NCBI GenBank assembly: GCA_024734555.1
Contig: JANPWX010019252.1
Location: 62,001 to 126,000 of the forward strand
DNA length: 64,000 nucleotides
From: Trochalopteron elliotii
Lineage: Eukaryota > Chordata > Aves > Passeriformes > Leiothrichidae
Direction: 5' to 3'
Position 1 is the stretch's first letter, and each line of letters begins with the position of its first letter. Below the pieces are notes generated by a model, which saw nothing but the letters and a program-made list of their open reading frames with translations, ran no database searches and was not told the DNA's origin. Positions 28,857 to 39,614 of the stretch are shown here, piece after piece. Both the position numbers and the translations under genes were made by a program.

Positions 28857-30879
28857 AAGTTATGTGGCACGATGAGAAGAAGATGCATTTGTGATATTAG
28901 ATAGGACTAGTTCTTGTCTGGAGCAGCTTCTTGCTGTTAGTGGGAAATTAAGATGTGCATTTCTTTTCTTTCTCTGCCAGCAGCTTGACTTCCAGTGCAT
29001 TTAGCACCAGAAGATCTTCTGAACACTCTGGTTCTCTGCTCAACACGAATTCTACTCTGTGTTTTATTTGGCATCTGTACTGGAGACTGGCTGGTCCTGA
29101 AAAACAAAACAAAAAAAGTGCAGGAAAACTTCTGGTGCTGGTGTTATGCCATGGTGAGTGCTAGTGCTGAGCCCTGACACTGCCTAAAACCTTCCCTCCC
29201 CTGTGGAAGGTGGGTTTTACAAAGGAGATGCTGGGTAGAAGGGATCAATAAATAATGCTCTCAATAAATAATAATCAATGAATAATCTCTCCCAGGTGGG
29301 ATGAGATCCAGACCACAGACTTGAGAGACCAGAACAGGACCTAACAAGGACCTAACTCTTGAGTCTTGGCAGCCTTCTGTGGTGTCCAGCTTGTTCCTGG
29401 GAGGAGGGAAAACATCAGGGATCTTTCCATGTCTCCAGACTCCCTTGGCTTTGCCCGTGTGACCAGAGGCCAGTCAATCAGCTGCCCGTGGGCATGGTGG
29501 TTAAACCCAGGGAAAAGGCACTGGGATCTCGCAGCTTTTAGCGGAATAAAATGAAATATCCACCTGATGGCGGCAGAGAACGGGGAATGAGGCAGCCCGG
29601 GCTGGCTGAGCGGTCACCAGCCCCGCTGGCTGCTCTGCTCTCTGAGAGTTCCCAAAACGTGGAGCGTGCTTTGGTGATGTGACCTTTCCATGGCCACAGC
29701 CGATGTCCCCTGTCCCTGGGAGAGCTCACTCTGTGCCCTTCTGGAGAGGGAAAGGCCATGTGGGGTTCAGGGGCCACTTTTGGAGGGCGCCAGGGGACGA
29801 GGAGCAGCAAGAAGTGCCTGGTGTGGTTGGAGGATGGTTTCTGCCCAGCAGCAGCATTCCCAAAATCTGTGTCCTGTGATGGCACAGCTGCAGGGTGCCC
29901 ACGCTGGCCCACGTCAGTGGTGTTGGCTCTGGACACTGTCCTGGGTATGTTCCTGGTGGTGGCTGTCAGTGCCAGGGGGAGTGGGATGTGGATGGAGTAC
30001 CAGGGAATTTGGGAACTACCCATGGGATGGAGTATCAGGGAATTTGGGAGCTTCCCATGAGGTGTTCAAGCAAAAAAAAAAAAAAAAACCCTCAAAGCAA
30101 AGCTGGGGAGCTGCTTTAGAAGGAGCAGAAGGACTGAAAAACAGGGGAAGGTTTGGTGCTGAAGCATGTCTTGGGGAAAGGGATGAGACCAGAGACCACA
30201 GCTTGGAACAGGCACCTTCCTGCAGAGCACAAATGGCTTTTTCTGGCCATGCCACCAGCATCTTTCCAGGGTTTGCTGGAACAGGCAAGGATGTGGGTAT
30301 TCCAATGTGCCACAGAGTCATGGCAGCCATTGCACTGAATGTGACTTTTTTTTTCCTCTTAGCTGAAACTCTTGTTGAGGAATAATCCTGATACTGTGAT
30401 TTTTAGCTTCTGTTCTGACAAACTGTTTGGGTCATGGGAGGGGGAATTTAAGAAAAGTTTTAGGGAATGTTTTAAAGGAACACTTATTAAGCAAAATAAC
30501 TTCTTGTGTTTGAAATATTTTCCACTTTGAATCTGGTTCTGTTGGGAAAAAAAAATATTCTTTTAAGTGCTCTATTTGAAAAAAAGTACAAAATCTTCCC
30601 TCCCCAAAACCTTACAAGATGTCCCCATCACTGCAGTCAGCTCAGGTCACTAGTCAGGAGAGACAATCTTTTGCTGCCATAAAAATGTGGTGCTGCTTCA
30701 TGCCAAAGCCCCTTCCAAAACCAGCCAGGGGGTGGAAGCTTGTTGTCATCCCAAAGGTAAATCCTATGCCTATCCCTAATGCCTAGGCTCTTGTTTTGAT
30801 GTGTTTCAAGGGACAAAAAGGGGAAAAAAACAACCAAGTAGGAACAAACCCCAGTGTAATTGTTTGAAAACTATTGAAT
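28857..30879. other. Intergenic, includes a GC-rich patch
   Basis: The segment 29560-30060 is notably richer in G and C and therefore open in several frames on both strands (up to 231 codons +, 161 codons -). None resembles a known protein. The + frame runs through an A-run at about 30071-30088, which gives it a poly-Lys stretch. I regard the frames as compositional. Confidence 0.55.
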
Positions 30880-31104
30880 TTATTGGAAATTACTAGGAAA
30901 AATTTCTTCATGGAAAGGGCTGTCCAGCCCTGGCACAGCTGCCCAGGGCAGTGGTGGAGTCCCTATCTCTGCAGGGATTTAAAAGCCACATGGATGTGGC
31001 ACTTGGGGACATGGGTCAGTGATGGCCTGGGCAGTGCTGGGAGAATGGTTGGACCTGATGATCCTGGAGAGCTTTTCCAGCTGGAATAATCCTGTGGTTC
31101 TGTG
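30880..31104 (+). mobile_element. CR1 LINE 3' fragment
   Basis: The blocks 'aatttcttcatggaaagggc', 'gggcagtggtggagtcccta', 'gccacatggatgtggcactt' and 'ggacctgatgatcctggaga' identify a CR1 3' end with a worn tail ('cctgtggttctgtgctgg'). Its body matches the copy at 41222-41480 closely, so both belong to the same subfamily. Confidence 0.88.
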
Positions 31105-32667
31105 CTGGTAGAGTAACACAGATGTTGTATGAACTTGAAAAAACAGACATGGACGGTCACTGCTACTGCTGTCAGCTTTGGAGAGCTGGCTGGTCTTTTT
31201 GTGATTACTGTCCTTTTGATGAGAATAATTGGAAAATTGTATTTATATCCATGTGACCTTCCAGTGACCAAGTAATCAGGGCAAGAGCAGGTCATTGATT
31301 TGGTGTGGGTGCAGACCAGGTGGGAACACGCAGTGAGGAGCAGGAGGGCAGCCTTGCTCCAAGACCAGGGAAAGCTGAACAAGTGGATTTCAAAGATCAT
31401 CTCATTCTGCATTCAGAGTGAACCTTTAGCTAATAATATTAAATGCTAACAAAAGAGGCTCTGGTCAGTTGTGGGTAATAAACTATTAATTGGAGCTTTG
31501 TCAGGAATGACTCTTGACCTTTGAGACAAGACAATAAGCAATTGGGGGTCCTTTGTTTCCATCCTCTTGACTCCAGCAGTGTCAAATGTTGGATACAGGT
31601 GAGTTATGTTGTTCTTCCCCTTTGGGAAAGGTGATGCCTGGTAATTTGAGGATATTCAGCAACTTAGAAACTAATTAGTTTAAAATTAAATTTTCCACTC
31701 TGCCAGGCCAAGCACAATAAGACGAGGCCTTAAGACACAAGAGAGCACTTTAGAAAAGAGTAAAGGGTGACTGGCCACATGGAAGATCCCAGCATGCCTT
31801 TCAGGCAGATCCAACCACCCTAATTATGTGGAACACAAAACTGTCCCCCAGCTCCTGCAGACCTGAGCTGCTGCCAGTGCCTGTGGCATCCCCGAGCCCT
31901 GAAAGCTGCCAGGCCTGGAGGAGGTCCCCCTGATGTCCCCAAATCTTCCCCATGCAGCACTTTGTCATGGGATGGTCTCTGCCCACCTAAACCTTCACTT
32001 TGTTTTCACTCTCCTCCCTCGTACTGTGCACAGCAAACTGGGAGGGTAAAATCAGCTCAGCTGCCCAACTGAAGACCATTTAAAATTTTTAAAAAATTAA
32101 TTAAATTAATTGTGGGCAGAAATGATGGGCTTGCAAGGCACCACTGTGCCTGTTACATCCCACTGCTGATCCAGCTGAAATCTGCCTCTGAAAGGTGGAG
32201 ACCCAAATCCAATTTCTTCCCTCACACTTGGAATTCCTTCATTGTGCCTCTTGCCCTCAAAGCCCCACTTTAGTCAAACCTAATGCTCCCCATTCCCAAG
32301 GTCCTGGTACAGGCCCAGATTTCTGGGAGGGTGTTTGTGGGCTCCTTCCCACCCCATGGTCATCCCAGGGCTGAGGACAGCTGCTCAACACAGGGGCCAG
32401 GGCCACATCTTCCCTTCTTGGCCAAACACGTGGTCACTGTGGTATGTGCTCAGTGTGCCCAGCTGGACACAGAGTTTCCTGTGCTGAGGAAGGTCAGCTT
32501 TTCTCATGGGATGTGCTTCATCCTTGTCTGGAATCTGTCCACTGCACCAAAACTCTGCAAGTATTATTAGGGTTGGGCTCTGGTAGAGTAAAGCTTGCCA
32601 GGTAGGAATCTACTGTTGGGTGTCATCAAGTTGCAGTTAACTGGGGTTGCTGTAAAAGGTGTTTTTT

Positions 32668-32872
32668 TAAAAACAAAACAAAGCCAAACCCAACAAAAAC
32701 CAAACAAAAAGCCACAAGCAAAAAGAACCTCCCCCCACCCCCCCACCCAAAACTACCACCAAAAAAAAAAAACACCCCAAAAACAAACAAACAAAAACAA
32801 TCAAACAAACAAAAAAAAACCCAAACAAAAAACCCACGCCAACCAACAGAAAATCAACTAAAGCAGGAAAAT
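32668..32872. repeat. A-rich (AAAC)n-like low-complexity block with a C-tract
   Basis: About 200 bases are made almost only of A and C, in AAAC, CAAA and ACC variants. A C-rich core at 32731-32748 can be read on the minus strand as four or more adjacent runs of three or more G. Open frames here are long only because stop codons are rare in A/C sequence. Confidence 0.9.
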
Positions 32873-33729
32873 ATTTCTGAATGTTCCCAAACTGCTTTTT
32901 GAAATACAAACAAACCCAAGGAAGGGTTATGTTAACAATGCTAAATTCCCCAAGCCCCCAGAAGCTTCCAGCCCCTACTCCAAGCCAGCTCTGCACCATC
33001 ATCCTTTGCCTTGTGGTTAACACCGCTGAACGCTGGAGAAACTGTAATTGTTCATAAGCAAAGTAGCACTTCCCAAAGTACAGTATTTGTTTAATGGATC
33101 ATTAAACTGATATAAATAAGGCTGAAGCATGCATGGAAGCAACGAGGATTTAAATGTAATTACACAGGGAAACTTGGAGTGTGACTGTCCCTTCTCAGAG
33201 GCTGTGGTGTGGAAGGGAGGGGATTAAACCAAGCTCAGGAGAGGTTTAACTCTCCAAAACACCCTTTGAAGTTTTTACATTTCTTTTCCTCTTAAAGAGA
33301 ATAATTTTGGGGACGGGCTCTAACCTTTTTACCTTTTTCCTGGAATGATTTCCTCTCTAATGATTTCATCGAGATCAGCAAGATTAAATTAAAACAGAAA
33401 AAAAAAAAGATCATCGCTTCTGCAGCTGTGGGAGTTGTTGGCAGTGAAATGAATGAAAAAACCATGCCACTTCTGGAGAAGATTTTGGAGTTGTCCTAGT
33501 GTATCTGACATCCACAGATTCAACTTCCAGAGGGGGAACTCAACGACCATTTTAGCTGACCTGCCAGAGAATTTGCTGCAGCTTTGACTTGTTCAGGTAT
33601 GTAGTTTGGTAACCCACTGCAGGGCTTCTTGTTCTGCAGATAATTTATCTTTTTTCTTCCTTTTTTTTTTTTTTTTTCTCCAAAGAAGATCTCAACGTTG
33701 CAGCTGGAGGAAAACAGCATGGCTGGGCT

Positions 33730-34010
33730 AAAGCCTCATCTGTACACTGGTCATCTCCAATCACTCTGACCTTTACTGCATGGGGAGATAATTTAATGCT
33801 CTGAAAATGCTAGTTATCAGCCCTAGTGCAGCCTCACTGGCTGATGCAGACATACAATCAATGGAAGTTTGTTATTCTGTTCATTATTACTTAAGCTAAC
33901 GTAAACACATTTGCCAATAATCAAAAACATTGTACAGGAGAGCATCGTTGCACCAATAATTCCCATGCTCTGTATACAGCATGGAGGAGCACTTGGGGAG
34001 CACTAAAATC
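33730..34010. promoter_or_regulatory. Candidate conserved noncoding block
   Basis: Repeat-free AT-rich sequence with clustered TAAT, ATCAAT and AACAAT-type cores (33790-33980). No open frame or mobile element is seen. Evidence is textural only. Confidence 0.25.
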
Positions 34011-34137
34011 TAACTCTAATCTGAGCAGTGGAAAACACAGCATCTTCAGGGTCCTCATCTCCAGGACCATGAGTTTTAAAATAAACTGTTGGGAGCCCCT
34101 TGCAGAGGAAGGGCTTATTCAGTCCCAGGACCCTCAT

Positions 34138-34350
34138 ACAATGGTTTGGGTTGGAAGAGGCTTTAATAATCACCTTATTCCAGCCCTCCTGCCATTGTCA
34201 GGGAGGTCACTCACTAAATCAGGTTGTTTAGGGCCCCATCCAGCCAGTCCTTTCATGCCTGCTGGATACACCTTGAGGACATGAACTCTTCATGGACCTC
34301 TGCTTCAGGCACCCCATGCATTGGAGAGGAGTTAATATTCCTCTCTTTTT
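34138..34350 (-). mobile_element. CR1 LINE 3' fragment
   Basis: Antisense CR1: 'caatggtttgggttggaaga' followed by 'ccagccctcctgccattgtc' and 'ggccccatccagccagtcct'. It is well diverged and its 5' limit is uncertain. Confidence 0.8.
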
Positions 34351-34904
34351 TTGCATCAAGAGGTGAGTTCTGGGCTCTCTGCTGCATCTTAGTATCTGAG
34401 AGCTCTGGATTTTATCCCTCCCGTGCTTCTGGAGGCTTGTGGGTCAGTGTGATGTGGGGAGAGGGTGAACCTCACTGATGGATGCTGCTCTCCAGCTCCT
34501 GCTGAAAGCCCTGCCACTCTATAAACAACATCCATGAAACCCTGACCTGCCTAATGTGTCCAGACCACTAAGCTCTGCTAATTTTTGGACATCCAGAGGG
34601 ACCTACCAACCTCCCTTGTAAGGACCTCACTCCTCCTCACTCTAACCCCAGCTCTGAAGCTCAGGGCTGTTTTCTGGAGCCAGCAACATGCAGGGGATCC
34701 AACCAGAGCAGGCTGTGACACCCAAGGGTGCCCAGCGTGTGGGATTTCCCAGTGTTTCCCTGGGAAGTGTGAGGTGACAGCCTTCCCACCTCCCCGGACC
34801 TGGAGAGGGCAGCAGAGAAAAGCGGAGCGTCCTTGGCTGCGAGCGCCTGGATGGAGCAGGAGCAGCTGCGTTGCAGTATCCAAACACACTTCTCTGTGAG
34901 GAGG
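34351..34904. other. Intergenic, nothing recognised
   Basis: A GC-moderate stretch with open frames of about 100 codons on both strands over the same bases, the mark of composition and not of a gene. Confidence 0.55.
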
Positions 34905-35165
34905 GTAATTTAGAGCAATTACACCGATTATTATTGCTTTTCTAATTAGTGCTTTTCCTACAGAATTAGCCGAGTGTTTATTAGGAGCCGCTTGTTGCCA
35001 ATAGCTTAACTGCTTCAGTACCAGTTTTTATCAAACATTAGAGTGTCTTAATTTTATTATTATTTTTTTTTTTCCTCCCCCTCTGTGTGTAACTGGTTTT
35101 GTTATCTGGTTTCACATAAAAGCCCCAATTAAATATTCATTTTGCTTTGTTACATATGGCATTAA
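34905..35165. promoter_or_regulatory. Candidate conserved noncoding block
   Basis: AT-rich and repeat-poor, with an exact TAATTA at 34943-34948, several ATTA/TAAT cores and a long T-run near 35064-35074. It lies between GC-richer segments, so the change in texture is sharp. Conservation is inferred, not shown. Confidence 0.3.
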
Positions 35166-36590
35166 GTTTTCATGAGCTGTATGTTCTCCTTGAATTTTGG
35201 GGGGGGTGGTGGTGGGCAGGGAGGAGAGGGGCGAAGTCACCCTGGTTCTCTTAAAGCCAGGGATGCACACATGTGTTTTTTGCTTTAGTGATAGTGAGAG
35301 AACTGTGGAAAAAAAAAAAGGAAAAAAATAAAAACAAATCAGCAGAAAAAGCCTTTTCTCATGTGCAGTAGAGATCCAGCCTGAAACCCACCAGTTTAAA
35401 GGAAAAAAAAAATTGTGAGGCAGGTGGAGTTTTTGGTGTCTCTCTCTTTGCACTGCGGCGCAAGGTTGCAGCATCAAGGCTGATCCGGGGGAAAAAAGGG
35501 CTCCTTGGAGGCAGACAAGATGATTTTTCACTCTCAGCCCCTTTCCCCCCATCCTTTTAAGTGTCTTTGAGCAAGTTTTGTGGGTCTGCAGCGCACACGT
35601 TCTGTTCTCTGTTCAGTCAGGGTGTGAACTTGTATTCCTGGGAAGGGGTTGTGTCTTAGCAATGCAGAGGGAAATGGTTGGGATCAGTGGTGGCTTGATC
35701 AGGGGATTAACAAAATTAGCAACAATTAAATCCTTATCCTCCTCTCTGGTGAGGGGGTAAGGATTTAAAGAGCAGAATTCTGACTTGGTTTTTTTTTCGA
35801 GTTGTGAAATTTAAATCATAACAGCAAAGATAAAACTGCATTTGAAGCAAGTTCTTCTGATATATCCCATAAAAATCCAATTAAATACTTTCTCCAGAAT
35901 AATACTTGTTCTTAAGGCACCTTAGAGGTTTTTTGTTTGGTTTCTCTTCTTTTTTTTTTTTTTTTAATTATGCATTCACTGTCAAGGGGAAAGTGTGGTT
36001 TTGTTTAATTTTTGACCAATTCTCTTTGGTCATTTCTTAGGCAGTGTCATGACTTGGTATGAAATTTAAGCACCCCCATCTTTATCCTTAGAATGCAGTA
36101 ATTCTTCCCATCTGTACTTTCAATTGTAAAGGGAAACAAAAATGAGAAAACAAGGAAAAAGTATTATTCTCAGGTTTTTTTCCTCTTGCCTTGTTTTTAC
36201 AGGAGGCAGGCAGGGGTGATGGGACTTGGAGAGCCAGGAAAAAACTGTCACCTTTTTTTCCTCCTATTACCCTCAAAATGGGACAAAATAATCCAGTTGT
36301 TTTCAAAATCTTGTCGTATGAATATTTTTATGACTTTTAATAGTAATACAGTGGGTTTTAACATGGGATACAGAGGAATTCACACGTCCTGCAGAAGGTG
36401 CTGGGATGAGCGTGTGGGCTTCAGATCTCAATAAAGGACTTGATACTATTATCCATAATAAAAAAAAGTTTTTAACTGGTGACATTTCTGCCAATTCTGG
36501 GTGTCACAGCCATGCCTGACTGCCTGTTGTGAGCTTGAAGAGCTGCCTTGAGCAAGGAAACATATTTTTTCCTATTTGAGGGTAAAAAAT
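35166..36590. other. Intergenic, nothing recognised
   Basis: No gene or mobile element is recognised. It contains short A- and T-runs (35310-35335, 35952-35966) and AT-rich unique sequence. Confidence 0.55.
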
Positions 36591-37005
36591 AGGTTCAAAG
36601 TATTTGTCCAGCAAACCAAATGTCCTCGGTGTTTCTGGATGTGATCTGTATGGCTGATTTTATATATTGTAATTAAATAACTAAATGTAACATTATTTAA
36701 GTAAAATTTTATGTGTTTGTGTATGTCTTATATTATATATATCTACAAATATAAATATATATAAATATATATGTATATATATTTAAGGACACATTTCTCC
36801 ACAATGTCTCGGAATAGGTTCAAAGTATTTGTCCAAAAATGTCCTCGATGTTTCTGGATGTGATCTGTATGGCTGATTTTATATATTGTAATTAAATAAT
36901 TAAATGTAACATGATTTAAGTAAAATTTTATATATTTGTGTATATCTTATATTATATTTTATATATATATTTAAGGACACATTTCTCCCACAATATCTCG
37001 GAATA
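36591..37005 (+). repeat. Tandem duplication, two copies, offset 225 bp
   Basis: Copy 1 is 36591-36815 and copy 2 is 36816-37005. Both open with 'aggttcaaagtatttgtcc' and both run through 'ttctggatgtgatctgtatg', 'gctgattttatatattgtaa' and 'ttaaggacacatttctcc' to 'ctcggaata'. Copy 2 is shorter because its internal AT-repeat is contracted and four-base losses occur near 36835. The few substitutions suggest a fairly recent local duplication. Confidence 0.93.
36727..36783. repeat. AT-rich simple repeat within duplication copy 1
   Basis: Interrupted TATA/AAATAT repeat. The equivalent tract in copy 2 (about 36948-36972) is much shorter. Confidence 0.88.
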
Positions 37006-37119
37006 ACTACTCGGCAAAACATTGACCAGAATATCAAATCCTCCGAATTATGCCCTACTTATGGGTTTCCAAAAGCAAGCTTTAGAATAAATTCCAGGGG
37101 ATAAGTAGGATGGGAAACA

Positions 37120-37186
37120 CACGGGCTAATATGTGTGCACGCATCGCGAGCGGCGCCGCTGCCACGGCTCGAGCCGGGGAAGGCGG
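37120..37186. other. Small CpG cluster
   Basis: About ten CpG dinucleotides fall within some 60 bases (around 'gcatcgcgagcggcgccgct'), in otherwise AT-rich, CpG-poor surroundings. It is too small for a classical CpG island. No TATA box or gene start is evident beside it. Confidence 0.6.
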
Positions 37187-37270
37187 GAAGATAAATGAAA
37201 TTCATAGTCAATACATCATTTCTTATCCCCCTCTTGGGGCAAAGGGTTCAGGTTTTGTTTGGTTTGGATT

Positions 37271-37272
<2 letters not shown>

Positions 37273-37318
<46 letters not shown>
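37273..37318. repeat. 46-nt poly-T tract
   Basis: An uninterrupted T-run, the longest homopolymer in the window. A second T-rich run with C interruptions lies at 37508-37556. No retroposon body abuts it in antisense that I can recognise. Confidence 0.95.
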
Positions 37319-37319
<1 letters not shown>

Positions 37320-37320
<1 letters not shown>

Positions 37321-38261
37321 CAGTGTTAATCTGTGACTTCTTTGCAGCTATCCCTGGATGTGAGAGTAGGAGCAGGGAGACCTCGGGGTACCTGGTGGGA
37401 CCATCCCAATCTTCCCAGGGTCTTCAGGCAGATCCCTGATATCTGAGGATATGCCCCTCCTGAGGCACTAGAAGTCCTGATTTTGGATAATGTCATATAT
37501 TTATTTCTCTTTTTTCTTCTTTTTTCTTTTCTTTTTTTTTTTTTTTTATTTTTTGTAATCTTCAATTAATAGTGCCTTTCTTTGCATTAAATAGCAAATT
37601 TTAAACCAAGCTTAGCACCAAAGAAGCTACGGAGCATATTAGAGGTGAAAAGCTGGAGGAGAACACAAATCATTCCTGTGTCAAAAGGTGAACAAATTCA
37701 CTAAATAACATTTACTGAATTACATCGAATTAAACAGATTTTTTTTCAGAAACAAAACGCTCAGAAATTTAGAGGCAGAGCATTATTATATAAGTTAATC
37801 TAAATGGCATATTTAAATTTCTAAGTGTTGTTTTGAAATTATCCAAAACCACTTGGAAAATGTGAAGCCCTTGTTACCACTGCCCTCTTAGAAAAAAAAA
37901 AAAAATAAGTGAGACAAGTAGGATCAAATTAAACAACCCTTCAAAATAATTTTCTCATCTTTAAGAGAAAAAGGAAAACCCTTCGCTTGTAGGTTTCACA
38001 TGCTGTTTTTCTCCCAGGTTTTTCAGGGGCTAGAAAATAAAGAAGGACCTTTCAGTTTGATCCCTGGGACAGTGGATGATTGGTGGGGAGTATATGGGGG
38101 ACTCTGGGCAGGATGGACATTTGACTGGCTCATTTCTCCACCAGCATCCAAGGCAAAGGGGGTTTTCTGCCCTGACTTCATCTTCCTGTTAGTTTAAAGA
38201 TGGTTTTATCCTAGGTAGCATAGATAGGTGTGGCATTTTCAAATTCTTGTCTCCTATCACA
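37320..38261. other. Intergenic, nothing recognised
   Basis: AT-rich unique sequence, mainly 37560-37900, with an A-run near 37892-37905. No gene is supported. Confidence 0.55.
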
Positions 38262-38452
38262 TGCATTCAACCTGGCCTTGGACACTGCCAGGGATCCAGG
38301 GGCAGCCACAGCTGCTCTGGGCACCCTGTGCCAGGGCCTCCCCACCCTCACAGCCACCAATTCTTCTCAATATCCCATCTGGCCCTGCCCTCTGGCACTG
38401 GCACAGCCATTCCCCCTTGTCCCATTGCCACATGCCCTCACACAAAATCCCT
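38262..38452 (-). mobile_element. CR1 LINE fragment
   Basis: Antisense CR1 internal 3' region: 'caacctggccttggacactg', 'ggcagccacagctgctctgg' and 'tgtgccagggcctccccacc'. The extreme 3' end (octamer tail) is missing, so the copy is truncated at both ends. Confidence 0.85.
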
Positions 38453-38599
38453 ATCTTCCTTGTAGGATGAAATAAAGGATTTCAGGAGAAAAAAAATTCC
38501 TCATATTTGCAACAACCTGGGAAAAGCTGAAGCCATTTGCATGATGAAGTGGCCAGAATTATTTCTCAAATTGTTACTCACCTAACTGAATTGTTGCTC

Positions 38600-38763
38600 A
38601 GGCAGGCTGTGGCTGGCCCATACCTGGAATTGTCCAAGGCCAGGTTGGATGGGGCTTGGAGCATCCTGGGATAGTGGAAGGTGTCCCTGCCCATGGCAGG
38701 AGAGTAGAGTGATGCATCTTAAAGGTCCCTGCCAGCCCAACCATTCCAGGAGTCTGTGATCTT
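38600..38763 (+). mobile_element. CR1 LINE 3' fragment
   Basis: Sense CR1 3' end: 'attgtccaaggccaggttgg', 'gatggggcttggagcatcct', 'ggtgtccctgcccatggcag' and the tail 'ccaggagtctgtgatctt'. With the antisense copy about 150 bases upstream it forms an inverted pair whose shared part is about 30-40 bases. Confidence 0.88.
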
Positions 38764-39475
38764 ATCTTCCAAAAGTCTAAAGATGGGAAGAAGAAAGGAC
38801 AAAAAACTACATTCAACCTGGGAAAAGCAAAAACCCAAAAACTCCATTTCATTCATAAAAAGTGTGTGTGGGTTAGACTTGAAAAAAAATAATTTAAAAT
38901 ATCATATACCAAAGGAAAAAAAAATCATTTGGCATCCAGCAAATTTTGCATAGCTAACCAAAATTTCTCAAAGTTACAAATTCAAGGAAAGGCCCCTTGT
39001 TTAAACCAAATCTTGAAAAGCATAGCTCTTGGCTAGGTCTGTGCTCTGTATTCCCTTTCCTAAGCATGAAGGTGAGGAGGCTGCTCCTCTGAACTCTGTA
39101 GTCTGGGAACAGGTTCATATGTAGGCGTCTCCAGAAGCCAGATCTTGGAGAGTTTGGGGAATAAATGGGATCAAGACATACACAGGCTAATACACACAGG
39201 GTCAGCAAAGCTGTTCTCCTAAGAGTTTAAGTAGAGCAAGGCAGCCAGGGATGAATTTTGACTGCTGCAAGTTTGGTTGCTGAAAGTTCATCTCCACCTG
39301 GGGATGGTGCCATGGCTGGTCCTGTTGGAGGGATCAGGCCTGTCAGTACTTTTGGTGGCCAAACAGATACTGAGCAGGGTTTTGCTGCTTGGTGGGATAA
39401 ATGAGCCCAGTGAGGTGGTGCTGAGACAGTGCTGGAGTGGCAGGGGTCAGCTGTGGAGGGCTGTGCCTCATTTGG
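38764..39475. other. Intergenic, nothing recognised
   Basis: Unique-looking sequence between CR1 copies, with no supported gene. Confidence 0.55.
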
Positions 39476-39614
39476 GAAATCATGGAATGGTTTGGCTTGG
39501 AAGGGACCTTAAACACTACATCATTCCACCTCCTCTGCCATGGGCAGGGTCACCTTCTCCAGCCCAAGTTGCTCCAAGCCACATCCAATCTGGCCTTGAA
39601 CACTGCCAGGGATG
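39476..39614 (-). mobile_element. CR1 LINE 3' fragment
   Basis: Antisense CR1 tail: 'atcatggaatggtttggctt', 'ggaagggaccttaaacacta' and 'ctggccttgaacactgccag'. It is truncated at 39614. Confidence 0.9.

Larger units (their letters stand above)
31105..34137. other. Intergenic with A-rich repeats
   Basis: No gene is recognised. It holds the A/C-rich low-complexity block at 32668-32872 and T-runs near 33660-33676. The unique AT-rich stretch 33050-33180 and the block 33730-34010 (separate entry) look more like regulatory DNA than the rest. Confidence 0.55.

Noticed and set aside
29690..30385. 231-codon + strand open frame, the longest in the window
   Set aside because: It lies in a GC-rich patch that is also open on the minus strand (161 codons at 29538-30023), runs through an A-run that gives poly-Lys, and has no recognisable domain, start context or splice support.
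32595..33023. Open frames of 88-118 codons, Lys/Asn/Pro-rich on + and hydrophobic on -
   Set aside because: They fall mostly in the A/C-only low-complexity block, where stop codons are rare.
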